From: Oscillospiraceae bacterium
GTDB taxonomy: Bacteria > Bacillota > Clostridia > Oscillospirales > Ruminococcaceae
Assembly: GCA_019423445.1 (NCBI GenBank)
Contig: JAHZBJ010000001.1
Coordinates: 43,974-63,409 of the forward strand
Length of the DNA stretch: 19,436 bases
Direction of reading: 5' to 3'
Part shown: positions 1-9,094 of the stretch, one piece after another
Position numbering within the stretch: position 1 is the first letter of the stretch
Layout of the letters: each line of letters starts with the position of its first letter
The notes under the pieces: generated by a model
Told to the model about the DNA's origin: nothing
The model's input: the letters and a program-made list of their open reading frames with translations, nothing else
The model's database searches: none
Translations under genes and position numbers: made by a program

Positions 1-401
1 AGCATCTCCTTGGCCACCGCTTCCCGCTTACGCTTGGAGATCCCCCGGAAGGTCAGGGGCATGGCCACATTTTCGATAGCCGTCATCCCTGGAAGGAGGT
101 TGTAGGACTGAAACACAAAGCCGATGTGCTTCTGCCGGAAATGCGCCAGCTGCTTTTCCGACATTTTGGAAACGTTCTTGCCCAATATGTACACCTCACC
201 CCGGGTGGGCTTTTCCAACCCCGCCAGCTGGTTGAGGAGGGTGGATTTTCCCGAACCGGAGGTTCCCAGGATACAACAGACCTGGCCTTCCTCGATCTCC
301 AGGTTGATGCACCCAAGGGCCACCACCTTTTCGGTGCCCACGCGGTAGACCTTCCGCAGATCCACCGTTTTGATAATTGCAGCCAATTTCGCACCATCCA
401 T
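1..401 (-). CDS. ABC transporter ATP-binding protein, MacB/LolD type (C-terminus missing)
   Basis: Only the first 133 codons are present; the gene runs off the left edge. The frame shows an ABC ATPase of the MacB/LolD/FtsE class, which powers export or extraction by FtsX-like permeases. Seen: Walker A GTSGSGKST at about residues 46-54, a Q-loop in FVFQSYNLLP near residue 98, and typical spacing between them. The signature motif, Walker B and H-loop lie outside the window. I chose the ATG at 401 because the protein then begins a few residues before the conserved KTVDLRKVYR strand. The Shine-Dalgarno match is weak (GGGGAAA, about 18 bases upstream), and a small GCCGC-CACA-GCGGC hairpin lies just before the start. 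The gene follows a MacB-type permease and adaptor but is separated from them by a terminator and has its own promoter, so it may serve that system or another permease to the left. Confidence 0.9.
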   Translation of the reverse strand, partial: MDGAKLAAIIKTVDLRKVYRVGTEKVVALGCINLEIEEGQVCCILGTSGSGKSTLLNQLAGLEKPTRGEVYILGKNVSKMSEKQLAHFRQKHIGFVFQSYNLLPGMTAIENVAMPLTFRGISKRKREAVAKEM

Positions 402-460
402 TCTGCCGCCACAGCGGCGGTTTTCCCCTGCCCGCTTCCCCCGGCTGGGGAGCAGGCCAT

Positions 461-488
461 AACTGTACTATACCATAATCATACAGTT
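461..488. promoter_or_regulatory. Candidate operator over the ABC ATPase promoter
   Basis: A perfect inverted repeat, AACTGTA (461-467) and TACAGTT (482-488), has 14 bases between its arms. It covers the -10 box and much of the spacer of the promoter at 467-495, the usual place for a repressor site. The layout of two short arms around roughly 13-14 bases recalls operators of the YtrA branch of GntR regulators, which control ABC exporters in Firmicutes. That parallel is inference; no regulator gene is visible in the window. Confidence 0.45.
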
Positions 489-495
489 GCCACAA
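467..495 (-). promoter_or_regulatory. Promoter of the ABC ATPase gene
   Basis: On the minus strand, -35 TTGTGG (490-495) and -10 TATAGT (467-472) are separated by exactly 17 bases, and the -10 is preceded by TGG, forming an extended -10. Transcription would begin near 460, leaving a leader of about 60 bases before the ATG at 401. The promoter lies downstream of the permease terminator, so it would let the ATPase be expressed independently. Confidence 0.6.
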
Positions 496-644
496 CTCCT
501 TCCAGGGAGAATTCACGCACTGTTCACAGTTTTGGGAAATTCGGGCAGACATTCTATACAACGAGGGAACCCTTTCTTTTATTCGTGGCCGGAAGGAAAG
601 ATTTTGATGCAGGAGAAATTTTTTCTTTTTTATCCCGGCAGGGC

Positions 645-686
645 AAAAGGCGGAGCGCCCCTGCACAGGTGCAGGAGTGCTCCGCC
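645..686 (-). terminator. Intrinsic terminator after the MacB-type permease
   Basis: GGCGGAGC (649-656) pairs with GCTCCGCC (679-686). An inner CCTGCA/TGCAGG stem with a 4-base CAGG loop continues the helix past a small internal bulge. On the minus strand the hairpin is followed by CCTTTTG, a short U-tract. It lies 64 bases beyond the permease stop codon. The rest of 402-749 holds the promoter and operator listed separately and no convincing gene. Confidence 0.7.
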
Positions 687-749
687 GTATGGCCTCCACC
701 CTCCCAACCGGAAAGGGGAAAGCCCTGTTCACTTTTGGGAAGACACGCC

Positions 750-1964
750 TTACTCGTGGCGCAGCGCTTCGATGGGGTTGAGGCGTGCGGCCTTCCTGGC
801 GGGGTAGATGCCGAAGAAAATCCCCACCCCTGCGGAAAAAGCCATGGTCAGCAGAATGGTACCCAGGCTGAAAGCGGGGGTCACACCCACCAGGGAGCAG
901 ATCCCCAGGCTGCCCAGATAGCCCAGCACCAGGCCGATGATCCCGCCGATAAGGGAAAGAATGGCGGCCTCGGTCAAAAACTGCTGCATAATGGCCCCGG
1001 TTTTGGCCCCAAGGGATTTGCGGATGCCGATCTCCCGGGTCCGCTCGCTTACCGAGACCAGCATAATGTTCATGACGCCAATGCCTCCCACCACCAGGCT
1101 GATGGCCGCCACCGCCGCTACAAAGGTCTGGATCATGCCGATCATGTCGTTGATGGCGTCCACCTCGCCCATCAGGTCGTAAACGCTGTAGGCCCCCCGG
1201 TCCCGGGCATTGTGCCGGGCCTTGAGGGTATTGAGAGCGGTATCGGTGGCGCTCTCCTTCACCTCCTGGCTCTCGCTTTTCAGGTAGATATTGTCCACCG
1301 CCATCTCCCCCTGGGCGTAGACAGTGTTGGCGGTGGTGAAGGGCATATAGATATAGGAGGGCATTCCTTCATAGGAAAAGTCCCCGTTGGGGTTTTTGCA
1401 GACTCCAATAATCTTCACCCGGATTCCCACCGCCCCCTGACCGGCGGCGGACCCGTAGATGGTGACTTCCAACCCCGCCACATCGGTGGTGCCAAAGAAG
1501 TTCTGGGCGGTGAGGTGGTCGATCACCGCCACCCGGCGCTCAGAATTGTATTCGTCCTGGTTAAAAAACCGCCCTGAGAGCATCTCCACCCCCTGGATGG
1601 AGGCGAAATCCGGGGAGCAGGCATAGATATAGCTGAAATTGGCGTGGCGGCCGTAGAGCATCGAGCCGTAGACATTCCCCAGGGGGCTGACGGCGGCCAC
1701 CCCCGGGATCTCCCGGAGGGCTTCGATGTCGTCCTGGGTGAACTGGTCGGTGATCTCCGCGTTGCCGGTGAGGCTGATGGTGACGGTGGTGGCGCCGATC
1801 TCTTCCACCTGGGACATCATGGTGTTCTTGGCCCCGGTGCCGGCAGAGATAATCATAATCACCGACATGATACCGATGATAATCCCCAGCATGGTGAGAA
1901 AGGAGCGCATCCGGTTGGCCCGGATGGACTCAACGGCCATTTTCAGATTTTCCCGAATATACAT
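750..1964 (-). CDS. ABC transporter permease, MacB/FtsX family
   Basis: A 404-residue permease of the MacB type, which in Gram-positives exports peptides, antibiotics or lipids together with an ATPase and an adaptor protein. Seen: a first membrane helix at about residues 21-42 (RMRSFLTMLGIIIGIMSVIM), a long extracytoplasmic MacB_PCD-like domain from about 45 to 270, and three C-terminal helices. The FtsX-family coupling sequence SERTREIGIRKSLGAK follows the second helix, and the end is the characteristic NPIEALRHE. The ribosome site GAGGAG overlaps the last codons and stop of the adaptor gene upstream, with only four bases between the genes, so the two are very likely translationally coupled. 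Length and domain order fit the family. The substrate cannot be told from sequence. Confidence 0.93.
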   Translation of the reverse strand: MYIRENLKMAVESIRANRMRSFLTMLGIIIGIMSVIMIISAGTGAKNTMMSQVEEIGATTVTISLTGNAEITDQFTQDDIEALREIPGVAAVSPLGNVYGSMLYGRHANFSYIYACSPDFASIQGVEMLSGRFFNQDEYNSERRVAVIDHLTAQNFFGTTDVAGLEVTIYGSAAGQGAVGIRVKIIGVCKNPNGDFSYEGMPSYIYMPFTTANTVYAQGEMAVDNIYLKSESQEVKESATDTALNTLKARHNARDRGAYSVYDLMGEVDAINDMIGMIQTFVAAVAAISLVVGGIGVMNIMLVSVSERTREIGIRKSLGAKTGAIMQQFLTEAAILSLIGGIIGLVLGYLGSLGICSLVGVTPAFSLGTILLTMAFSAGVGIFFGIYPARKAARLNPIEALRHE

Positions 1965-1968
1965 AGGC

Positions 1969-3417
1969 TCACTCCTCGGCAGGGGCGCTCTGGGCGGCCG
2001 CCTGGGCCAGGAGGGCGGCGGTCTCCCCGGTGGGGATGGCCGTCACCAGGGCCCCGTCCTCCACCCCGCCGGGCATGGTGGTACAGACCAGGTCTCCCTC
2101 TTCCAGGCCCTGGGTGATCTGGATATAGGAATCGTCAAAAATGCCGGAGGTGACATACACCTTCCGCACCTGCCAGATCCCCGCCTGGGCCTCCTTTTCA
2201 TCGGTGCTGGGGGCCACTGTGTAGACGTAGTCCCCGTCCTTGTCGGTCTTTACCGCTTCCACCGGCACCGCCACCGTCCCCTGGGCCTGGGCGGTAAGGA
2301 TATCGGCATCAGCGTCCATCCCCAGCTTCAGCACCCCGTCGGGATCGTCAATGGTGATATCCCCCTGGAGGACCGTGCTGGTGGTGGAACCGGTGGTCTG
2401 AAGGGTTGCGGCGCCGTCCAGGTGGGTGACGGTGCCGGTAAGTTCCTTGGCGCCGAAGGTCACCTGGGCGGTCTGCCCCTCCTGGATGCGGTCCACATCA
2501 TATTTCCCCACGCTGAACCGCAGCAGCACCCCCTCGGTGGAGGCCAGGGTGACAGCGTTCATCCCGGTGCTGACAGTGGCCCCTTCCACCAGCTCCAGCT
2601 CGGTGATGATGCCGTCGAAGTCCGCCACGATCCCCCCTTGAGAATCGCTGACCATTTTGGCAATCTCCTCATATTCCAGCTTCTGAAGGGCCAGATTGTT
2701 GTCCAGGATCTTCTGGTTGTTCTCACTGAGATCGGCGGCCCGGAGGGCGGAGCGTTCCCCCACCTTGGCGACCAGTTCATTGGCTACCGCCTGCCAGGCG
2801 TCGTACATGGCCCCGGAACCTTCTCCCTGGTCGTAGGCTTCGATCAGCTGATCGATTTCCCGGTCCCCGGTGGGGTAACGGTCAAAATAGTCGTAGGCCA
2901 GCTTATAGGTGGTCTCCTTGGCTTCCAGCTTCCGGATCTCCTTATTGACGTCATAGAGCTCCTGGGAAGAATTGTCCAGGTCCTCCATGGTGTCGTCGTA
3001 CTGAAGCTGGGCGTTCTCCAGGGTGAGCTCCGCTTTCTCCAGGGAGATGGCCAGATCGGTAAGATCAAAGGAAGCGATAACGTCCCCTTTTTTCACCGCG
3101 TCTCCCTTCTTAAAGTTGACCTCCTTTACCCGCACCGAACCCGGGGCGAAGTAGCTGCGGGTCTCGGCGGGAGTGATGGTGCCGGACACCGACAGGGTAG
3201 CGTCAATATCCCGGGTAGAGGCGGCCTCATAATAGACCACCGGCCTTGCCATGGCCGCCTGGAAGGTGCTCCAGACCATGGCTCCTACAACCAGCACCAA
3301 TAACCCCAAAAAGATCCACTTTTTGATCTTCCGCTTTTTCTTGGGCTTTTTTGGGGGGGTCACCACCGCCGGCTCCTGAGGCTGGGCGGTTTTTTCCAGT
3401 TCAGTCGTTTCTGCCAT
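1969..3417 (-). CDS. Membrane-fusion/periplasmic adaptor protein of an ABC export system (HlyD/MacA-like)
   Basis: A 482-residue adaptor anchored in the membrane that would hand substrate from, or support, the MacB-type permease encoded next to it. Seen: a basic, proline/lysine-rich cytoplasmic N-terminus; one membrane helix at about residues 34-50; two lipoyl-like halves around VKEVNFKKGDAVKKGDVIAS and GGIVADFDGIITELELVEGA; an alpha-helical coiled-coil hairpin between them (roughly 120-250); then beta-barrel and membrane-proximal strands ending with a GLEEGDLVCT segment. The tail is Ala/Gln-rich. The ATG at 3417 is preceded by TAGGAG at good spacing. It is the first gene of the unit with the permease. 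No convincing -10/-35 was found in the GC-rich leader between 3418 and 3598. The substrate is unknown. Confidence 0.9.
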   Translation of the reverse strand: MAETTELEKTAQPQEPAVVTPPKKPKKKRKIKKWIFLGLLVLVVGAMVWSTFQAAMARPVVYYEAASTRDIDATLSVSGTITPAETRSYFAPGSVRVKEVNFKKGDAVKKGDVIASFDLTDLAISLEKAELTLENAQLQYDDTMEDLDNSSQELYDVNKEIRKLEAKETTYKLAYDYFDRYPTGDREIDQLIEAYDQGEGSGAMYDAWQAVANELVAKVGERSALRAADLSENNQKILDNNLALQKLEYEEIAKMVSDSQGGIVADFDGIITELELVEGATVSTGMNAVTLASTEGVLLRFSVGKYDVDRIQEGQTAQVTFGAKELTGTVTHLDGAATLQTTGSTTSTVLQGDITIDDPDGVLKLGMDADADILTAQAQGTVAVPVEAVKTDKDGDYVYTVAPSTDEKEAQAGIWQVRKVYVTSGIFDDSYIQITQGLEEGDLVCTTMPGGVEDGALVTAIPTGETAALLAQAAAQSAPAEE

Positions 3418-3512
3418 ATGTAGTTTCTCCTATCCGCCGCCTTCCGCGGCCAGTCTCGGGCCCTGTTCCGCCGCGCCCCTGGGCGCCGGGAAAAGGGGAC
3501 CACACACCACCG

Positions 3513-3550
3513 GGCCCTCTCCCCCTCCCAAAGGAGGCTCGGGAAGGGCC
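3513..3550. repeat. Imperfect inverted repeat in the adaptor leader
   Basis: GGCCCTCTCCCCCTCCC pairs imperfectly with GGAGGCTCGGGAAGGGCC around a short AAA centre. It lies in the GC-rich stretch between the clpE-like terminators and the adaptor gene and could fold in the transcript leader of the export operon. No second copy was seen in the window. The rest of 3418-3598 shows no gene and no clear promoter. Confidence 0.4.
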
Positions 3551-3598
3551 GGCCTTTTATGATAACGAGGGTCTCCTCTTCCTTGCTTCATCTTTTTG

Positions 3599-3626
3599 AA
3601 AAAATTCCCGGGGAAGACCTCCCCCG
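3599..3626 (-). terminator. Second tandem terminator downstream of the clpE-like gene
   Basis: On the minus strand a 7-bp stem, CGGGGGA with TTCCCCG (one G-T pair) around a GGTC loop, is followed by GGAA and six T residues. It lies just beyond the stronger terminator at 3644-3700 and would catch read-through toward the export operon. Confidence 0.6.
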
Positions 3627-3643
3627 CCGGCAAAACCCCAGGC

Positions 3644-3700
3644 AAAAAAACACAGCCCATCCCGGCGCTCCTCCTGAGAGGAGGCCAGAGACAGGCTGTG
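3644..3700 (-). terminator. Main terminator of the clpE-like gene
   Basis: CACAGCC (3651-3657) pairs with GGCTGTG (3694-3700), and an inner CTCCTC/GAGGAG hairpin sits in the loop. On the minus strand the stem is followed by seven T residues (3644-3650). It begins 22 bases after the clpE-like stop codon. Confidence 0.85.
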
Positions 3701-3722
3701 CTGCTGTTTTATTGCTGTTAGG

Positions 3723-5996
<2,274 letters not shown>

Positions 5997-6079
5997 GGTA
6001 CTCTTCTCCCCTTCCTGGGAAAGCACCCTTCCCCAATTCAAACACATGGAACACCCATTTCCCCAGGGTGTCTGGGGTT

Positions 6080-6108
6080 ATTATATTCTGTCCCTGTGAA
6101 CAGGTTAT
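6080..6108 (-). promoter_or_regulatory. Probable promoter of the clpE-like gene
   Basis: A perfect -10 TATAAT lies at 6080-6085 on the minus strand, about 84 bases before the chosen start. The -35 region at normal spacing (ATAACC, 6103-6108) is poor. A palindrome CCTGT-GA-ACAGG (6093-6104) sits across the -35/spacer, so an activator or repressor may act here. The unit has its own terminators, so a dedicated promoter is expected. Confidence 0.5.
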
Positions 6109-6137
6109 GAATGATCTTGGAACAGAAATTCAATGTT

Positions 6138-6164
6138 TTGGCACTCGCGCAATAAGATTGCCAA
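6138..6164. promoter_or_regulatory. CIRCE-like inverted repeat (candidate HrcA site)
   Basis: TTGGCACTC, nine bases, then GATTGCCAA. Against the HrcA operator consensus TTAGCACTC-N9-GAGTGCTAA, this keeps the exact 9-9-9 layout and matches 15 of 18 arm positions. It lies between the end of the cvpA-like gene and the -10 of the clpE-like gene, a heat-shock type protein. A classical CIRCE is usually better conserved and nearer the start site, so this is a candidate only. Confidence 0.4.
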
Positions 6165-6170
6165 ATTTCC

Positions 6171-6908
6171 CTAAAACTGCAGCTGCCGCAGCCCCAGAAG
6201 CCCCTGGATCAGCCAGGTATCCCGCAGAATACCGCTGTTGAGAAACTCCCACTGGTTTTTGCTCACCCCCACCAGGAACACCAGGGCGGCGGACACCAGA
6301 TACCCCACCAGCAGGGCGTACACCCCGCCGCAGAGAAGCCCCGCCAGGCGGTTGACCCCGCCCACCAGGGGGATGTGGTTCACCCCCAGGGCAAGGCCGG
6401 TGAGGATCTTCACCAGCAGTCCCACCAGAAAAAGAACAACAAAAAATACCACAATCTCCAGCAGCGTCATCACCATGGGCCGCACCGCCACCTGAGCTAC
6501 AGTCTGAGCCGGGTCAGCCCCCTGGCTCAACCGGTCCAGGATATCGCTCCCCATCTCCCCGGCGTCGCTGGAGGAATAGTAGTCCAGGCCCCATTCCTCC
6601 AGGAAGCCCGCGATAGCCTCCCGGGCGGCCTCTCCCGCTTGGTCCATGCTGGCCAGGGCCTGGGTCAGGGCGCTTTCCTCGGAGAGGAGGTTATCCCGGA
6701 CATAGTCCACCACCCGGTCCTCCAGGAACCGGTCATAGATGGCCTCCGCCGCCGGGCGGCTGGCCACCGAGGCCAGGAGGAACCCTGCCACTGTTCCCGC
6801 CAGACGGATGACGGTGGCCATAAACCCCTGTTTCCAGGAAACATATAGAATGGACAGAAGGATCAGGCCCAGGGCCAGATCCAGAAGAATGCTCATAGGT
6901 AGCTCCAT
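6171..6908 (-). CDS. CvpA-like multi-pass membrane protein
   Basis: A 245-residue membrane protein resembling the CvpA (colicin V production) family, whose Firmicute members have loosely defined envelope roles. Seen: two N-terminal hydrophobic helices (about 6-24 and 30-49) with the family-like WKQGF turn between them, an extracytoplasmic insert rich in acidic residues (about 52-160), and hydrophobic stretches at roughly 160-190 and 198-230, including the Gly-rich VNRLAGLLCGGVYALLVGYL typical of the CvpA C-terminal half. The insert is longer than in short CvpA proteins. I chose the ATG at 6908 because AAAGGAG precedes it by ten bases; an ATG four codons later (6896) also has a GGAG in range. 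It follows the DUF5711-like gene by 80 bases. Confidence 0.75.
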   Translation of the reverse strand: MELPMSILLDLALGLILLSILYVSWKQGFMATVIRLAGTVAGFLLASVASRPAAEAIYDRFLEDRVVDYVRDNLLSEESALTQALASMDQAGEAAREAIAGFLEEWGLDYYSSSDAGEMGSDILDRLSQGADPAQTVAQVAVRPMVMTLLEIVVFFVVLFLVGLLVKILTGLALGVNHIPLVGGVNRLAGLLCGGVYALLVGYLVSAALVFLVGVSKNQWEFLNSGILRDTWLIQGLLGLRQLQF

Positions 6909-6936
6909 GGTGATCGCGCTCCTTTCTGCGCTGGGT

Positions 6937-6953
6937 CGGGGAGACGCTCCCCG
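6937..6953 (-). other. Perfect stem-loop before the cvpA-like gene
   Basis: CGGGGAG and CTCCCCG form a 7-bp stem with a 3-base loop in the 80-base gap before the cvpA-like gene, just upstream of its ribosome site. No U-tract follows on either strand, so it is more likely an mRNA stability or processing structure, or chance in GC-rich DNA, than a terminator. Confidence 0.35.
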
Positions 6954-6988
6954 CAAATCTGAAAATCCCGGCACCTGTTTCGGGCTTG

Positions 6989-8143
6989 TTACAGGGATTC
7001 CCGAATGAGGCCGTCGGGGGTGATGCCGTAAATGCTGCTGCCAGCGGAACAGACCCAGTAGAGCCCCTCATGGGGCCGGGCCTTCAACTCCCGGAGGCTG
7101 GAATCCCCCAGGTAGAGCTGTCCCTCGGTAAGGACCAGCAGGTGGTTCCCCTGGGCGGTGAGGGAAAGGACCTTCCGGTCCACCGAGGCCTCCCCCCGCT
7201 GTTCCATCTTCCCGGAATACGCCAAAATCACCACGCCTTCCGGATCCCGATAATCCCCGTAGGCCACATACACCGCCCCCGGGACGTTTTCGTAAGTCAC
7301 CAGCTCCCCCGGCAGCTCCGCTTTGGCCAGCTGTTCCCCGGTTTTGCTGAAAAGATAGATGGCTTTGTCGGTAACCACCTGGATCTCCTCGGAACCGGTC
7401 CAGACCATGGACACGATAACCTGGTCGGTGAGGGAAATCCGGGCCACCTCCTGATCCTGGTCAAAGTGGTGGATCCGCAGCAGGGCCACCATATGCTGTC
7501 CTTCCACCGTCACCCCGGCGCAGGACATCATGGCGCCGTTCTGGGAAAGGGCCACATCGGTGATGTAGCTGTCCGGCACCTTCCAGGAATACATCAGCTC
7601 AAACCTGGGGTTGTATGCGGTAACCTGGGCGTAGCTGCCGGCGATGGACTGAGCCATGGCAATGGCCCCGTTTTCCGCAATGTCCGCCGCCAGAAGGGTC
7701 CCCCCCTCCACCTGGGTGGAATAGAGTTCCCGGCGCTTGTTGTCCACCCGCAGGCCGGTTCCCCCCAGGTCGTAGGTGAGGAGCTTCCCCCCCGCCGCCT
7801 TGGCCTGGGGGACCCTGTAATCGTTCAGGCACATCTGGGTCAGGGCGCCGTGGCTGTTGTAAAGGTAAGTACCTGCACTGGTCACCACCGCCACGTCCTT
7901 CCCCATGGGCAGCAGTCCCAGGATGGTCAGGTCATCCATAGGCACCGGGAATCCGTCCCCGCTTTGGAGGGAGGCCCGGAAGTTGTCCACCCTGCTCCCC
8001 AGGTCCAGTTGGTATACAAAAGAGGAAGAGATGAAGCAGACCAAGGCGAAAACCAAAAGGATCAGCCCCGCTACCAGCCGGCGGAACATCCGCTTGCGCC
8101 GGCGGCTCCTGCGCATTTTATCAAATTCCGTTGCTTTGGCCAT
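6989..8143 (-). CDS. Membrane-anchored beta-propeller-like protein, DUF5711-like
   Basis: A 384-residue protein of unknown function. Seen: a very basic N-terminus (RRSRRRKRMFRR), one membrane helix at about residues 22-44, and an extracytoplasmic part made of repeated short beta strands with recurrent patterns such as GKDVAVVTSAGTYLYNS, GNHLLVLTEGQLYLGD and EEIQVVTDKAIYLFS. These look like blades of a propeller. From memory this matches DUF5711 proteins, found next to truA or cvpA in Clostridia, but I cannot confirm that without a search. The start at 8143 has GAGGAAG and GGGAGG upstream; an in-frame ATG nine codons earlier would add an unlikely N-terminus. It follows truA by 48 bases. The structure suggests an envelope sensing or scaffold role, not an enzyme. 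Confidence 0.75.
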   Translation of the reverse strand: MAKATEFDKMRRSRRRKRMFRRLVAGLILLVFALVCFISSSFVYQLDLGSRVDNFRASLQSGDGFPVPMDDLTILGLLPMGKDVAVVTSAGTYLYNSHGALTQMCLNDYRVPQAKAAGGKLLTYDLGGTGLRVDNKRRELYSTQVEGGTLLAADIAENGAIAMAQSIAGSYAQVTAYNPRFELMYSWKVPDSYITDVALSQNGAMMSCAGVTVEGQHMVALLRIHHFDQDQEVARISLTDQVIVSMVWTGSEEIQVVTDKAIYLFSKTGEQLAKAELPGELVTYENVPGAVYVAYGDYRDPEGVVILAYSGKMEQRGEASVDRKVLSLTAQGNHLLVLTEGQLYLGDSSLRELKARPHEGLYWVCSAGSSIYGITPDGLIRESL

Positions 8144-8160
8144 TCTTCCTCGCCTCCCTT

Positions 8161-8188
8161 CATATACCATATGTATTATTTGTGTCGA
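8161..8188 (-). promoter_or_regulatory. Possible internal promoter before the DUF5711-like gene
   Basis: On the minus strand TCGACA (8183-8188), 16 bases and an extended -10 TGG-TATATG (8161-8166) lie in the AT-rich gap after truA. The start site would fall very near the ribosome site, giving an unusually short leader, so the call is weak; read-through from truA is an alternative. Confidence 0.3.
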
Positions 8189-8191
8189 ATT

Positions 8192-8956
8192 TTACGGAAA
8201 TCTATCCCCTGGATAAAAAACCCGGTCCAAATAAAGGCCATGGGGAGGCAAGGTGGGGCCGGCCAGCCTCCGGTCCCGTGCTTCCAGAATCTCCGGAATC
8301 TCCGAAAGGGCAAGCCTTCCGGCACAGACCTCCAACACCGTCCCCGCCAGGATTCGCACCATATTGTAGAGAAAGCCGTCCCCGGTCACCGAAAGGACCA
8401 CCAGGTCCCCCTGGCGTTCCACACCGCAGGAAAAGATGGTACGCACCTTCTCCTCGACACTCCCCCCTGCGGCGCAGAGGGTGGAGAAATCCCAGGTCCC
8501 CTGAAAGGCTTTGGCAGCGGCGTCCGCCAAACGGACGTCCACCACCGGCCGGTAATGGTAGGCCAGGTCCTCCAGAAAGGGGTTCTTCACCGGGCTGTTC
8601 CAGATCTCGTATCGGTACCGCTTTCCCAAGCAGTCGTACCGAGGGTGAAAACCCCAGGGAACATCGGCGCAGTCCAGCACCGCCATATCCCTGGGGAGGG
8701 CGTTGTTCATGGCCTTTTGCAGGGCTTCACAGGGGATGGAGGGGGCGTCCTCCCCGGGGCAGAGCACCGAAAGGACAAAACCCCTGGCGTGGACGCCGGT
8801 GTCGGTCCGGGAACAGCCCTTGACGTCGTACCGCTTCCCCATCACCTGTTCCAGGGCGTCCTGAAAGGCGGTGCAAACCGAAAGAGCGTTTCGCTGCACC
8901 TGCCAGCCGTGGTAGGCGGTACCCCGGAAAGCCAGGGTCATTTTGATGTTCCGCAT
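8192..8956 (-). CDS. truA: tRNA pseudouridine synthase A
   Basis: A 254-residue TruA, which converts uridines 38-40 of the tRNA anticodon arm to pseudouridine. Seen: the N-terminal MTLAFRGTAYHGWQVQ motif, the catalytic loop CSRTDTGVHARG with Asp52 as nucleophile, the GKRYRYEIWN strand, and the C-terminal GDGFLYNMVRILAGTVLEV helix that binds substrate. Length is as expected. The ATG at 8956 has GGGGAGGG nine bases upstream. truA follows ecfT by 138 bases, preserving the ecfA1-ecfA2-ecfT-truA neighbourhood common in Firmicutes. The gap is GC-rich, with a GGCGCT/AGCGCC dyad but no U-tract. Confidence 0.97.
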   Translation of the reverse strand: MRNIKMTLAFRGTAYHGWQVQRNALSVCTAFQDALEQVMGKRYDVKGCSRTDTGVHARGFVLSVLCPGEDAPSIPCEALQKAMNNALPRDMAVLDCADVPWGFHPRYDCLGKRYRYEIWNSPVKNPFLEDLAYHYRPVVDVRLADAAAKAFQGTWDFSTLCAAGGSVEEKVRTIFSCGVERQGDLVVLSVTGDGFLYNMVRILAGTVLEVCAGRLALSEIPEILEARDRRLAGPTLPPHGLYLDRVFYPGDRFP

Positions 8957-9094
8957 AAAGATCCCTCCCCTGTCCGCTGCCTGGAAACCCGGGTCTCGGA
9001 CACAAACTCGGAATGCAGGCCCGGGGCGGGCCCGGCCGGCGCTCCCGGAACTTCCCGAAAGCGCCTTGCTAAGCCGCCGCCCCCTTGGACCGGA

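Noticed and set aside
126..1577. A 483-codon plus-strand frame
   Set aside because: It is antisense to the ABC ATPase and permease; low-complexity Gly/His/Asp composition and no motif.
5997..6047. An upstream extension of the clpE-like protein by 17 residues
   Set aside because: The extra residues are not ClpE-like, and the GGGGAG ribosome site fits the inner ATG just before the zinc finger.
6138..6164. The CIRCE-like repeat as a terminator of the cvpA-like gene
   Set aside because: The arms are short with a 9-15 base unpaired middle, and no U-tract follows on the minus strand; an operator is the better reading.
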